Of a stretch of 64,000 bases of DNA, positions 11,870 through 23,742 are shown piece by piece; position 1 is the stretch's first letter; every line of letters begins with the position of its first letter. The DNA is from Puffinus mauretanicus (taxonomy: Eukaryota; Chordata; Aves; Procellariiformes; Procellariidae), in contig JAJKFH010002094.1 in NCBI GenBank assembly GCA_023333565.1, positions 1-64,000 on the forward strand, read 5' to 3'. The notes below the pieces were generated by a model. It did no database searches. It saw only the letters and a list, made by a program, of their open reading frames with translations, and was not told where the DNA came from. Made by a program: the position numbers and the translations under genes.

Positions 11870-12415
11870 ATGGATGAAGAAAAACTAGAGAGCTACAAAG
11901 GGAGGCAAAGATGATCTGATGTGACTATCATGCAAGAAGAAACTAAATCCATTAAGATAACATGGGGATAACACAGAGAAAAGGTGATAGAGGATATCTG
12001 ACAGACATCTACACAACTGTCACTGTGTGAAGACAGTGCTATGAGTCTTTTTACACTATTTCTCCAAATCAGGAGGCAACAATGAAATTAACAGAAGCAT
12101 AATTACTTTTCCTGTCGTGCATAAATTGCTACAAATTGTTGCAGTGGTCAAAAATATAAAAAGACTCAAAAGGATTAGACAAACAGTGGAAGATGTTTAC
12201 AAGTATCTGCTGAACACGGCAGACCTAAGGCAAACTCTGGCTCTGGAAATCCCCAAACTTCTGGTTATTAGAAGCTGGGAGGACATAGACTCTCATGCTC
12301 TTTTCCTCTTACACACCCTGTATTGTCATGGCCAGATTAAAGTCAGCGGGCTAGACAGACCTTCATCAGATTCACTACAGCCATTCTCCTGCTTGTGTTT
12401 CTTTTCATGTAGCTA
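11870..12415 (+). mobile_element. Ancient CR1/L3-like 3' end
   Basis: Plus-strand fossil. Landmarks of the old amniote CR1/L3 3' region occur in order: GGTGATAGAGGATATCTGAC (11982), AGGAGGCAACAATGAAATTA (12070), AAGGATTAGACAAACAGTGG (12170), AGAAGCTGGGAGGACA (12270) and GGGCTAGACAGACCTTCATC (12348). An open frame of 99 codons at 12117-12416 is accidental. Boundaries are approximate. Confidence 0.7.
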
Positions 12416-13099
12416 AATAATCTGCTATTTATTTTAAATTTTCGAAGCATAGCCTAGCTCAATTAAAAAGTCAGTGGCCAAAAGCCTAAGACAACGTTCC
12501 TTTGTTAATAAAAACACCACTTCTTACACTTGGAGAGACTAATGCTATTCAGGGCAGTCTGCAGATTTTCTTGGCTGTTTTGGAGTGCTTACTTGAATGC
12601 AAATGCTGGACCATATTTTCACTTTTGACTTAAAGTAATTCTTTCCTTCTTTCACACCCACATCCTCCATCTTTCAGTTCAGTCAATTTACTAATTATTT
12701 TCCTCTCTTTCTTGAGGTCTGCCTTACTAAAATTTGAAGTCTGTATTATAACCCTACCTTTGTCAACAAGAACTGAATGAACACATAATTGCTCAGTCTA
12801 AGATTGCTATTTACAAGTAGCTCCTCTAAAAGCATCTACTTGATAAACTAAGTTTCAGTTAGTTTTTGGTTATTTGATGAAGAAATCTGGTTATCATGCT
12901 CATCCCAGCTTCCTATTTAAAGCTATTTTTATTAGCTGCCTGAACCTCATCTCCAGAAGGCTGGTTGTGGATGGAGAGAATTTTTTGGGACATGAAAACC
13001 CCTAGTTAAACGTGGTCTTGTATTCCCGGAACCACCTGATGGTCATCAAGAAAATCTTATCAGTACTTCTTCCCTCTTAGCTGGAAACGTAAAGGTTCC

Positions 13100-13640
13100 C
13101 CTGATGGCCTGAGCTCTCATTTCCGTGAGTAACCTCTCCAGCTCAACACCATCCTCCTCCTTTTCCACACAGAGCAATCCTGAATCATTTGTTCCAAACA
13201 GAAGAAAAATATACTCTTTTTTTTATAACTCCCATCTAGATCCTCTTCATGCTCAATTCCAAACCTTTTTTGTTTCCAGCACACAGTTAATCTTTTCTGT
13301 CTTTTCTTCTATAACATGCCTACTTCTTCCTCTACTTAAGACACAAACATGCCTCTTCCCAGTGTCAGAGCTGCTCCCTCCTTGCTCCCTCTCATTTCAC
13401 GCCAACTTTCCCTCCCTCTTGAATGCTGCTTTCTTTTGTTTCTGTCAAATTTCATTATATATTACTTTCTTTGGAGCAGCTTTCCTTCTCTTTTCCCTGG
13501 CCACAGCTATCACAATTCTGCGTGCCTTCTCCTCATCTTCTAGCTTAGCAAGACTATTTCTCAATTGTATTCTTCCTTTGCCAGCTGGTCCTTTCTTCTA
13601 CCTGCATCCTCTGGTCACACTTTTTCATGGACCATAGAGG
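13100..13640 (+). repeat. Pyrimidine-rich tract
   Basis: About 540 bases are strongly enriched in C and T on the plus strand, with many CTCC, TTCC and TCTT runs. The composition removes stop codons and yields an open frame of 170 codons at 13125-13637 rich in Ser, Leu and Phe with no recognisable domain. I treat it as low-complexity intron. Confidence 0.5.
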
Positions 13641-14822
13641 CAACTGTCTCTCGGACTGTCTTACGTCAAAGGCATTAGGAACCACACATGGATGCTGGGC
13701 ATTCTGCACCTCCTGTATCAGACCGTCTTTACTGCCTGTGCTATACTTCACATTTCTCCACTTCTGCCATATCCCTAATACTAAAAAAAGACAAGAGGGA
13801 GAAAGAAAACAAACCACAAATGAAAGCAGCTATCTGCAAGTTCTGCTCAATTGAACTGTCCCCCAAACGCCAACATTGGTGCCTGTTTGTTGTCCCGTTC
13901 ATTGCTTCCACCACTATTGATTTACATCAGCACAGCCACGCTGTGTCTTTAGCAGCAGAGCAGGAAGGCAATACCATCCCAGCAGCAAGCACCAACACAG
14001 AGGCAATAACAGAGGACAGCAGCTCTTCAACTGGTGCAATTGCCTCCAGGAGAGAACATCCATCAGCATGCTCTGCCTTCCTCCTGGGAGTAAACACTAC
14101 TTGTTCCCTATGGGCAGTCCTCAAGTTTTGAGAGTCATCCTCAAGATGATTTACACTGGCTTGGACACATGACAAGCAATTTCAAATAACGGTGACACTA
14201 CTTATGAGCAACGGTGTCACATCATCTCCTGTACATGGCTGAACTGAGCATCTATCAACTGCTTGTTTGGTGCTCAGTGCATTTCCCATGTCAGCAGGGC
14301 AACAGACCATTAATAGCATTCTGGTATTTTCTGGTAGCGACATCTGCCTTTATGACTTGGGGTTCACTCTAAATATCTGTATGTGTAATTTAGCTCCATA
14401 ACCAGCTTAAGTCCCAAGTGATGTCTTTTTACATCTTCCCCCAGGAAACTGTGCCTATGTCAACAAATTGCTTCTCTATTTTTCAGGCAAAATATTTCCT
14501 TTCTAAATACCATCTCTCTGTTTTTCCCATGTCCGTGTTTTTTCCTTGAATCTGCAGCATAAAACCTTCTTGGTTCCCTCTATCTAAACAGACAGCCCAC
14601 GTGCAATACAACTGAGACAGGCACAGCAGGAGAAATGAGTGAGAGCTGGGGAAGACTGGAGAATGTGGATGGACATTAAAGAAATATTAAATGTTCTTTA
14701 AGAATTGGTAGCTCATCTTTTACGCAATTTATGCTACGTCATTAATGTACCAAAGGAATTTCTAAATCAGGAAAAAAAAATATTGCCATAAATAGTTAAT
14801 TTGATAGCAAAGTGCTAATTAC

Positions 14823-14938
14823 CTTTCTCGAACGAACTCTGCCATTTCTTTCTGCATTTGTTTCCCTTTAAGTTGCTTTTGAAGAAGAATTTCAAATCCC
14901 GACACTGTATTGTTCCCTTGCGAATCCTTCTTATCAGC
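14823..14938 (-). CDS. GAS7: GAS7 exon, FCH/F-BAR domain (ADKKDSQGNNTV...)
   Basis: A 116-nt exon encodes ADKKDSQGNNTVSGFEILLQ, then KQLKGKQMQKEMAEFVRE and two bases of an Arg codon. It forms the first helices of the FCH/F-BAR domain and closely follows the mammalian GFELLLQKQLKGKQMQKEM. The acceptor is TTTCTTTCCAG; the donor is AAAG|GTAATT (14817-14822), which is sub-optimal. The phase-2 end fits the single leading base of exon 8459-8533, giving the RERIKIEE junction. Confidence 0.96.
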
Positions 14939-17137
14939 CTGGAAAGAAAAAGGAAGTTCAAGAAAAAGATATGGGGATCAAAACCACAGACACATAGTTC
15001 CCAGCGGCAACTGCCCAAGCAGTCTGAGCGACAGGGGGCAATGGGATCTGAAGAGTCCTCCTCTAATAACAGCTGATGGTTGCAGCACCTCAGCCCCTCT
15101 CAGAGGAATAGTCTAACACTTTCTCTTTCCCCCTCCTCTTATTCTTTTTTTTTTTAATTACGAAAAAAAAAGAAGTTTTACAGTTATCTTTAGCCAGCAT
15201 AAAAATATGTTGGGGCCACAGCAGCAGTCTTGCCTTCCCTTCTGCCCGTGGCCTTTCATACCTGATAACGCCCCTGGGCTGGCTCCGGTAAGTGTGAGCC
15301 CTGACAGCTCAGCCCTGCAAAGAGAAGAAGGCATCCTGGAGCCAGCACAAGGGAACTGCTGGAGGAGAGGGGAGGACACTGCTGCTCTTTCCAGGGGTAA
15401 TGCAGCCCTAGATAGACTGTAAAGTTCAACACTGATTTGCACTCAGAAAAATAGAGCCAGTCTGCACAGGTCTGCTGTAAAGCAGGGTAAAACAGCACCT
15501 TGTTCAATAGATTACCGCCATACATCCCATCCTTCATTTTTTGTTTCCTACACAGCCCTTTTCACCCCTTGCTCCACTGACTTCAGGGTTGCTACAAGGA
15601 CCAACACAGTCTTCTCTCTGCTCTGGCTTTTCTCTCTCTCCTCACTCTGCTTTCCCTTATTTAATTTCCCACCCTCTTCTAACAAACAGGCCTGGAGAAC
15701 ACTTCCCCAAGGACTACAGGTTTTGCTCCAATACCCTGGGTGCTGCACATTTGCACAGAGAAAAATGCCACATTAATCAAAGCAGGAGACTTGCAAGACG
15801 CCACGCCAGGCACTGGGCAGCTGGGCACTACCAGCCTGAGACAACAGGAGGAGTGGAGCTGATTGAAGAAGGAGGCAAGTCATGGGCAGACCATGGATTA
15901 CAAGGCTGAACAAGAGGAAAGTCCTGGGAGCAGAACTATGGGAGGATAAAAGTTTGCAGAAGAAAGGCAGCTTTAGGTGTTTAGGAGTTTCACTGAGAGT
16001 GAGATGTGACCAAACCCAAGGAGCCAAGCAACGGCTAAGCCTAAATGGAAAGACCCAAGGAGGGCAGCGACTTCTGTAAGACACATGCAAAAAATAAGCC
16101 TATACACCATTTCCGATTTATTGCTCGTTGGGACCAGAAGACTGGAAGCAACCGATGGTTGCTGATGGTTTGGTAAAGTGACCATTTGCAAGTATGTCAG
16201 TGTATTTTAGCAAGTTACTGTCATTAGTCCTCACACCAACACTGAGCAGGCATGAGGGGAAGCGCTGCTGTGCCTCCAACAGCTATATTTTTTTGTAAGT
16301 GAAACTCCTTTTTTTTTAAAAAAAAAAATGGAAATTCTTCAATAACTGATAACTGAAAACACATATGAAATTCATAAAATCTTCATTGTTGAGGTAGTAT
16401 TCTCCCCACCCCCCAAAAAACAGTTTTGCAGTGGAAGATTTTTTCTATCAGTTCCACACTTGAAGGACTACTGTATCATTTTAATCTGATTCAGGATCCT
16501 GAAAGTGGAGCTAAGCACGAGAGGGCACACACACAAACACAGCCACTGGAGACTTCCCGTGCTGAAGGCTGCATTAAAGCTACTCATTTAAGAGCTACTA
16601 ATGGGCCTGTCCTTCACAAACTTCATCCTTTAAAAAAGTCATTTATCATCTGTCCTCCAGAATATCCCATGGGAGTGAATTTTACAATTTAACACAAAGT
16701 TTGTAACTATCTGCTTGTATTAAATGTGATACCCTCAGCTTCCTTGTGCATCCCTAGCTCTCATGCTCTGGGAAACACTGAAATAACATTCCCTGCCAGC
16801 CACCTCGCTATCCTTCCTCCTGCTGCACAGCCCTTTTGGCTGAGGTATTTTGAGATCTGTAGTTTGTCCTACATCCTCCGCATTTCCTGACCAAAACCAT
16901 CTCCTGACACCTGATCTTGCCTTTCTGGACACTTTTCTGATAATCGCCCACATCTGAGACCGGTTAGATGGTTTCCACCTGATCTTCATTGGCATTCTCA
17001 GTCTCCCTGGTGCTGCCCTAATGCATTGCATTTCAGCCCAAATTCTCCTTTACTTTGTACCACAAATCAAGCTGTTTGTTCCACTTTTTTGGAAGCTCAG
17101 GAGCTGCAATATGGCATGTGGCTGGCTGCCTACTTAC
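14939..17137 (-). other. GAS7 intron between exons 17138-17227 and 14823-14938
   Basis: About 2.2 kb. A run of T and A lies at 15145-15175 and an A-rich run at 16310-16330. No repeat family, RNA gene or additional exon is recognisable. Confidence 0.7.
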
Positions 17138-17227
17138 CCAGAAATAATCACAGTAGCTCCACTCCGAAGGTTTCAGCAACTGCTGCTCTGGCATTACGTC
17201 AGGGTGGGGGAAAGTCACACAGTTTAT
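17138..17227 (-). CDS. GAS7: GAS7 exon, start of the F-BAR region (INCVTFPHPD...)
   Basis: A 90-nt, phase 0-0 exon encodes INCVTFPHPDVMPEQQLLKP and SEWSYCDYFW. Mammalian GAS7 has INCVTFPHPDTMPEQQLLKP and TEWSYCDYFW here, so the match is nearly exact. It leads into the FCH/F-BAR domain and is shared by all isoforms that include that domain. The acceptor is a T10 tract followed by AACAG; the donor is TGG|GTAAGT, full consensus. Confidence 0.97.
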
Positions 17228-19535
17228 CTGTTAAAAAAAAAAGCAAAAGAGAGTTAGAAGGTAATGAAATTTAGCTGTTGATGAGAAATATGCAAATGAA
17301 AGGTTATATATACACACACTTCCAATCAGAAAATCCACAGTAAATGCATGTCAGTGAAGAAAAATTGGTTGTTGCATGGAAACAGCAGCTAAGTATTCCC
17401 AGAAAGCTCCTCTGAGCAAGCAGGAGTGTCGGCTCAGAGGAAAATAACTACCCATTTCACATGAGGAAAACCTGCTTGATTTGGAAAGCGCCATACAGGG
17501 AGTTCTCCTAGATCCCTAACAAACTGTGGTAAAAATCCTGACGTGAAACACACTGAGCACGTCCTGAACACAAGAAATACTGTGAGCAGCAGAGAGCACC
17601 GAAGGCACTATTGCCGTATCTCATCAGAAAATCTTGGCTATGTCTCTTACAGGATTACAAAAAAAGGTGTTACTTTTTCAGCACGCAGCCCTTCCATCTA
17701 TCCCAGAGACCTTTTCAGATGAAAGTGATGCTCCCTGCAAAAAGGAACAGGGGCTCTCTAAAGTCAGCTAGTCTTCAGTGCGCAAAAACCACAGCACTCT
17801 GTGAGACAGTCATTAAACAAAGGCATAAAAAAGTACAAGTGCTCATTAAGTTATCGCAGTACAAAATGTAGCCTGATAAAAGCACTGAAAAGTGGAAGCG
17901 AAGAATGTGACAGCTACTGCAGAACGTGCTACAGAATAACTCTGGATGCAGTTAAGCCCTCCAGGGGAAGCATCAGCAAGACTCAGAGCTCACTGCCAGT
18001 ACGTAACACTCACCTAAAATTTCTGTTGGGCAGGCACACTGAAAGCAGTCCCTCTTATCGCACCCACAGGTTCACTGGACACTAAAAGTATTTATGTATT
18101 AATCAAGGAATGAACAGAAATTGGGGATGGAAGACTCACAAATGTAACTGTATGGGTTTTGGGTTTTTTTTTTTGGATCAGTTAACATTCACAGGAAATC
18201 CAAAAACAAAGCTCTGGGCAAGGTTAGTACAGCTGCACCGGCAGACCTAAAGGTAGTGCTTACATGCAGTGAAATCAGCCTTTGGACTATTCAGAGAGGA
18301 TCAAAAAGGACACGACAACATGCAGCAAAGTGCTGACACAGTGTAAACCCACCGTGCTAGAGCAATGCAGACAAAGCCTTTAGCTGATACGCTGTTCCTA
18401 CAAACCCACAGTGGCTCTGCTGCTATCTGCCCATGCTGAAGTTTCAGTGGCTGTCCTATATGTAATGCAAGAGCTTTCTCCACCCCCCTTCTCACAAAAA
18501 TCACTCTGTCCAGAGCTTGCCAAGTCCATTTCAAAGCAGGCTGAGGACCCTGTACCTACGGTGTCTTTGGCTATCACCTCAGCTAGATCCTAAACTATGC
18601 ATCTTCCCTTCCAGCTTCCTTCCAGCTCCCATCTGGCTTCAATCTGATCTGCAGGAGGTCGGAGACCAGGGCCCTCACTTCACCATCACTTTGCAGGCAG
18701 CAGCTGTGCACCAGTGAGCCTGCATCTCCAGCCAGAGCCAGCCTTCACTGGCCACATGGTCCCAACAACAGACAACAGGAGCTGCTAAAAACACCTTCCC
18801 GTTCCTTCACGCTCCCCATCAGAAGTGCCACACATCAGGAGTTATAAAACATTAGTTCAGTTCAGAGAGGGATGGCCGCGCAACAGAGGTGCCGGTGCTC
18901 ACCCTCGCCCGGGCACCCCGCACCCCTGTGGCATCAGGGGACATGCCAGAGGACATGCCAGTGCAGTCACACTCAGGTGGGCTTGCTCATGCTGCAGCGA
19001 TGCTCCCCTGTGTTATCCCAGGCTGACCTCTGTCACCACCACAGCCTCCAGCACGAAGCCCTTCCATGAGGGATGTTCCACTGAGGACACAACCTATCCC
19101 TGCTAAAGTTTTCCTCTCCTGCCTCTTCCCTGTCAGCTCAGTTATCTCAGGACAGCACCACAAGCCCATCTTGCTCTGTTTTTTTTATTAGATAGGTTGG
19201 GTTACCTTCCCTTCTCCATTCAGGGATCACCAGATCTAAAAGCCTGCGAGCAGATCCCATCATCCACTGGAAGCGGCCCAGCCACAGGAGAGGAGATAGC
19301 ACCTCTCCTCTGGGCACAGCCAGCACAAGCAGGGGTGTGCAGAGCTGCTCACGGGCACTGCAAAGCTCCAGCGCGAGGGGCTGCCAGCATGCACTGGCTC
19401 AACACCCTGTTAGGAGACTCCTCTCACCTCCCCACCAGGAAGCTTCACAACTGATCAGCCCAAATGTCTTAAAAATACCGGCTAGAAACCTTAAGCCAAA
19501 TTGATAATTTCAGACAGCGTCCGACAAGCACTGAC

Positions 19536-19568
19536 CTGGACCAGTGCTGGACCAGCGCTGGACCAGCG
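19536..19568. repeat. 11-bp tandem repeat, three copies
   Basis: The unit CTGGACCAGCG is repeated three times head to tail; the first copy differs at one base (CTGGACCAGTG). Confidence 0.9.
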
Positions 19569-20029
19569 CACAAGGACAGACGAAGAAAAGGCTCCGCTTC
19601 ACAGATCACCAAATCCCATGCCACTGCTGATCACGGGCTGCACTGGTACCTGGACATGCCCCTACGCTGTCACAGCCACACACTATTTCTCAAATAACGC
19701 ACTATATTGTAGTTTTGCCTTAAAAAAATGAGATGGCCTCAAAACTTGTGCACAATTGCTCTGCCACATATCATAGCAGGCCAACTGCTTCCCTTGAGTG
19801 AGCAACGCTGCAGCTCATCCTCCTAGAGCAGGGGAGATATGGGAAACAAAGTATTGTCAGCAATGACAATATTACAGGTAACCACGTGAAGGTATGCGGT
19901 GTCAAGACAGGTTTAAACAGCTTCTGGCTTTGAGGATTTCTGGCTTTGATGCTGCATTTCACACTCACTGAATAAAAATTTGGGTGACAGGTCACTTGGA
20001 TGCCAGCTCTTCTGGCCCCTCCAGCCTCT

Positions 20030-20095
20030 AGAGCATCTCCAATCCCCCCAGCAACCTCAATCCCCCCCAGCAACTCCAACCCCCGCAGCACCGGC
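20030..20095. repeat. C-rich imperfect tandem repeat
   Basis: Units of about 18 bases of the form CAATCCCCCCCAGCAAC recur about three to four times with small changes. No function is evident. Confidence 0.7.
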
Positions 20096-23000
20096 AGCCT
20101 GTCAGCCTGCACGAAACACTGCCCTGTGCACAGCTACCATGTGTGCTTACACAACACACCTCATGGGCATCCAGGTCAAGGTGCTGCCCCTTGAAAGCAG
20201 ACTGCCAAGCTACAGGAACTCGGGATTTAGCTCAAGTTAAAAATCGTTAGCAGCAGAAGGCAAAAGAGGTAAAGAGACTGCATGGAAGTTTTAGGTATGC
20301 TGGAAACAATTCACATCTCCGCATCAGGAGCATCAATACTGCAGTGGCAAAAGGAGAGGTTATTCTGGTTTCCACCTATCTTCTAACTGGTGGTCTTGCA
20401 GAGAATGGCTAGGAGGTCCCCTGTGGAAATACACTGCTGAGTGGAGTTTTGTGTTGCCCAAGATGACTTATTTCAACTAAGAAAGGACCAAATGCTTCCC
20501 ATGAAGACAGCAGTGTTTTCAAGGCAGATTTCTAGGGACCAACATTGTCACACTGGATAATGAGAAGGGGGGAAAACAGGCACCTCCTAAGTGTATTTTG
20601 CAGCCCTTACCACAAGACTGGGCATCATCGCACCACGCACCAGGACATGGAGGTGACGTGCAGCCAGGAGCACGTACAGCGGCACATGAGTTGTTCCCTG
20701 CAGCCTAAAAATCCGCAAAGGGAAACTGCAAGGGAAATTCATATTCCCTGCTAAAATTGGCACCTGTTTCACAAAAACTAAATCTGTGTCAATTGGAAGC
20801 TGCTTATTAACTTTATGACTCTCAGTTACATCACTAATGTCCTGAAGAAATAAACAGAGTCACTGGAAATGCCCACACTTGGACGGGTGAAGGTGTCCCA
20901 CTGCGATGGACCGAACGCACCGCACCACATCCATGCACGCAGCAGGAAGAGGAGCAGTGAATACACATGTCAACAGGTGATGAGAGTAGGGTTAATTCAC
21001 ATATTTCTCAAAGAGTATCATCAGATTCAAAGTTTTAGGAATAAATCAAACATTCTTCACTTCTCAGAAGCTTATACTTAATTGTCTAGAAACGATGATG
21101 AATTGTCTGGAAAAAGTCATGAGGCTGTTTGTTAGGAAAATTGGTGACAGAATTAAAAGAAAAAATGCAGAAGCTTTTGCAATCTTAACAAAAAAAAAGA
21201 AAAAAAAAGGATTATTTGTGTAGTAAACAGAACTTACAGTTTTCTACACAATGTCCCAGAGGGGGCATGAAAATTTTCAAAACTCTAGAAATATTACTAA
21301 AAATTATACATGACTGCATAGGAAATCCTGTGACTCTTTCTTTCCTTTCATCACCACAGATTTCTTATACTTAAACAAAAGCTCTTGGATCTGTATTTCT
21401 GCACATTTCTAAAACCTCTCAGGGTTTCCCAGCAGGGAGGGGAACACCGGGCTGGCACTGAGCACGACGTGGCCACGCGCCAGCAGTGGAGTGACCACAT
21501 CTCACTCCCCCGACAATCATCCCTCTGAAATAGTCCTTTTCTTGTTTCTAAAATCAAAGATAGCTGAAAAAAAGCACTTGGTTCACCAGCTTAGTTGCAC
21601 TGATGAGCTTTTTGACTGATGCTAAAGAGAGAAGCATCTCACAATGATGTCCTGATGTTTAACAGTATTAAATAGCTCTATCAGTCCCACAGACAGTGAC
21701 ACCCTCTCCCCGTGCAAGGGACCACTGCTCTCACTCATCGCATCCCTGACAGCGGGTCAGGCTATGTGCAAGGTCCAAATTCAAACAACAGGATAGATCA
21801 TCACAGTGCTAATCTCTTTCAACAATGCTGACTAGCCAACAAGGCCTGAACAAAAGCATGCAGAAGCTATTACAGCTGTAATTGCCACTAAGAAACAAAA
21901 CAAATTAAAACACGTATCTCAGCTAATGACGGAGTCACAGAACTTTAAGAGAAAACAAGGCGTTATGACCCGCATTACATTCGCTCAGGCTCTACTGGGA
22001 CAGCCGAGATGATAATCAGCCTTACCATATTATGTCCTCATCCAGCCTCTTCACTAATAAAAGTAATGGCTGTTGTCAGCTTGCAACAAAGCAAAATTAA
22101 TTACAAGACACCAGCAAGGCGTACTCCAAGTATAAGCTAAGCAAACACGCCAGAGGACAGCTGCCTGTCCTTCCAGCTGCCACTGGACACAAGTGGCACC
22201 ATAAAACCTGTGTGAGAGAGCCACTGGATCGCCAAGGCTAGAAGAAGGTACACAGTCAGAGAAGACACGCTGTGAAAAATATGGTGAAAACAAAGCTCAG
22301 GGTCGGGGCAGGGGGGAGAAGAAAACCAGACAAGCAACATAAATTGATGCATTTCTCTTGACAAACCTGCTGTGTACCAAATGCAATAAACAGGTAAAAT
22401 ACTTTTGCCCGTATACCGATCATGAGCAAAAGCAATTATACTCTTAGCAGCTAAATATTCCAGCTCATATTTCACATGAGTACATCGGCAGTGATGGCAA
22501 AATGAGCTGTTTACGTTGTAGGTGACTCTTGATTATGTCTGAGATGTGAAAGGGTGACAGAAGAAGGAAAGTTACAGGGAGGCAGCTGAGCTCACAGGAT
22601 TTGCACAGGAGCAAGAAACTTTGTTGGGTTGGACATGCACATTAATTTCATGGATTTCAAAGTCCTCTGGAGGCTTTTAAGTTGCTACCAGCACTCACCA
22701 GTAAGTGAGACATTGCCAAGCAACATGAATAAAACAAGAATAATTTGATCAAGGCTTAGATAATCAACTACATGTTTATTACATAAGACACTACATAAAT
22801 AAATGAGCAGACAGTGGGTGAGCTTACTGTGCTGTGCTAAAGTGACTAAAGCGGGGCAACATTCTTGCTCATTTCTTCAACTTAAAAATACAGATTATTT
22901 TGCCTGATTTCTGCACATTCATAGCACATTAAACACAGCACAGCTGTGCCAGATTGCCTAACTCCAGTATCGGCTTTACAATTTCAGCTGAGACCCGAAA

Positions 23001-23168
23001 AGTACAACAGCCAACTCCACTAGATGTAACGAGTTCACCTCGCCAAATGGGACCCTTTAGGCAAAACAGCCAAATGCAAAGGCTGGAGGAGATCTCAGAA
23101 GAGCTTAGGCACAGACAAAGGCTTGGGCAGTTTTAACTCTACCCAGGGAAGCCCAGGAATGCCTAGAG

Positions 23169-23742
23169 TGTTGACGTGGTTTAAGCCCAGTCAGCCACTA
23201 AGCAGCCGCTTGCTCACCCTCCCCTGCCACCCCACTGGGATGGGGGGGGAGAATCAGAAGAGCAAAAGTAAAAAACCACATGGGTTGACATAAGAACAGT
23301 TTAATACTTGAAATAAAATACAATAATAATTGTAATGAAAAGTAAAACAACGAGAAGGGGGGGGGGAATAAAACCCAGGGAAAAAAACAAATAATGCAAC
23401 CGCTCACCACCTGCCACCCACCACCACACCCAGCCAGTCCCCGAGCAGCGATCGCTGCCCCCTGGCCAACTCCCCCAGTTTATACACTGAGCATGACGTC
23501 ATATGGTATGGAATATCCCTTTGGCCAGTTTAGGTCAGCTGTCCTGGCTGTGCTCCCTCCCAGCTTCTTGAGCACCTGGCAGAGCATGGGAAGTTGAAAA
23601 GTCCTTGACTACCGTAAACACTACTTAGCAACAACTAAAACATCAGTGTGTTATCAACATTATTCTCATACTAAATCCAAAACACAGCACTATACCAGTT
23701 CATAGGAAGAAAATTAACTCTATCCCAGCCGAAACCAGGACA
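23169..23742 (-). mobile_element. Solo LTR of an avian endogenous retrovirus (probably ERVL class)
   Basis: The minus strand starts TGTCCTGGTTTCGGCTGGGA and ends in a TTTAAACCACG-like terminus closing with CA, a recurring avian LTR. Length is about 574 bp. Inside are a TATA box (minus-strand GTGTATAAA, 23479-23487), a CRE palindrome TGACGTCA (23494-23501) and an ATTAAA polyadenylation signal (23300-23305). No gag, pol or env flanks it, so it is a solo LTR. No clear target-site duplication was found (TAGAG against ACTGT). It is in the same sense as GAS7. The class assignment is from memory. Confidence 0.85.
23479..23501 (-). promoter_or_regulatory. LTR core promoter: CRE plus TATA box
   Basis: In LTR orientation, a perfect CREB/ATF site TGACGTCA lies nine bases upstream of TATAAA. 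This is a plausible RNA polymerase II core promoter pointing in the direction of GAS7 transcription, about 6 kb upstream of exon 17138-17227. Activity is inferred. Confidence 0.6.

Larger units (their letters stand above)
8534..14822 (-). other. GAS7 intron between exons 14823-14938 and 8459-8533
   Basis: About 6.3 kb. It carries a young CR1 3' copy (9958-10607, minus) and a fossil CR1/L3 3' end (11870-12415, plus). A C/T-rich tract spans about 13100-13640; its long open frame is compositional. The stretches 8680-9940, 10620-11860 and 12430-13090 show nothing I can name. Confidence 0.8.

Noticed and set aside
13125..13637. 170-codon plus-strand frame
   Set aside because: It lies in a pyrimidine-rich tract, is dominated by Ser, Leu and Phe, and has no domain or splice context.
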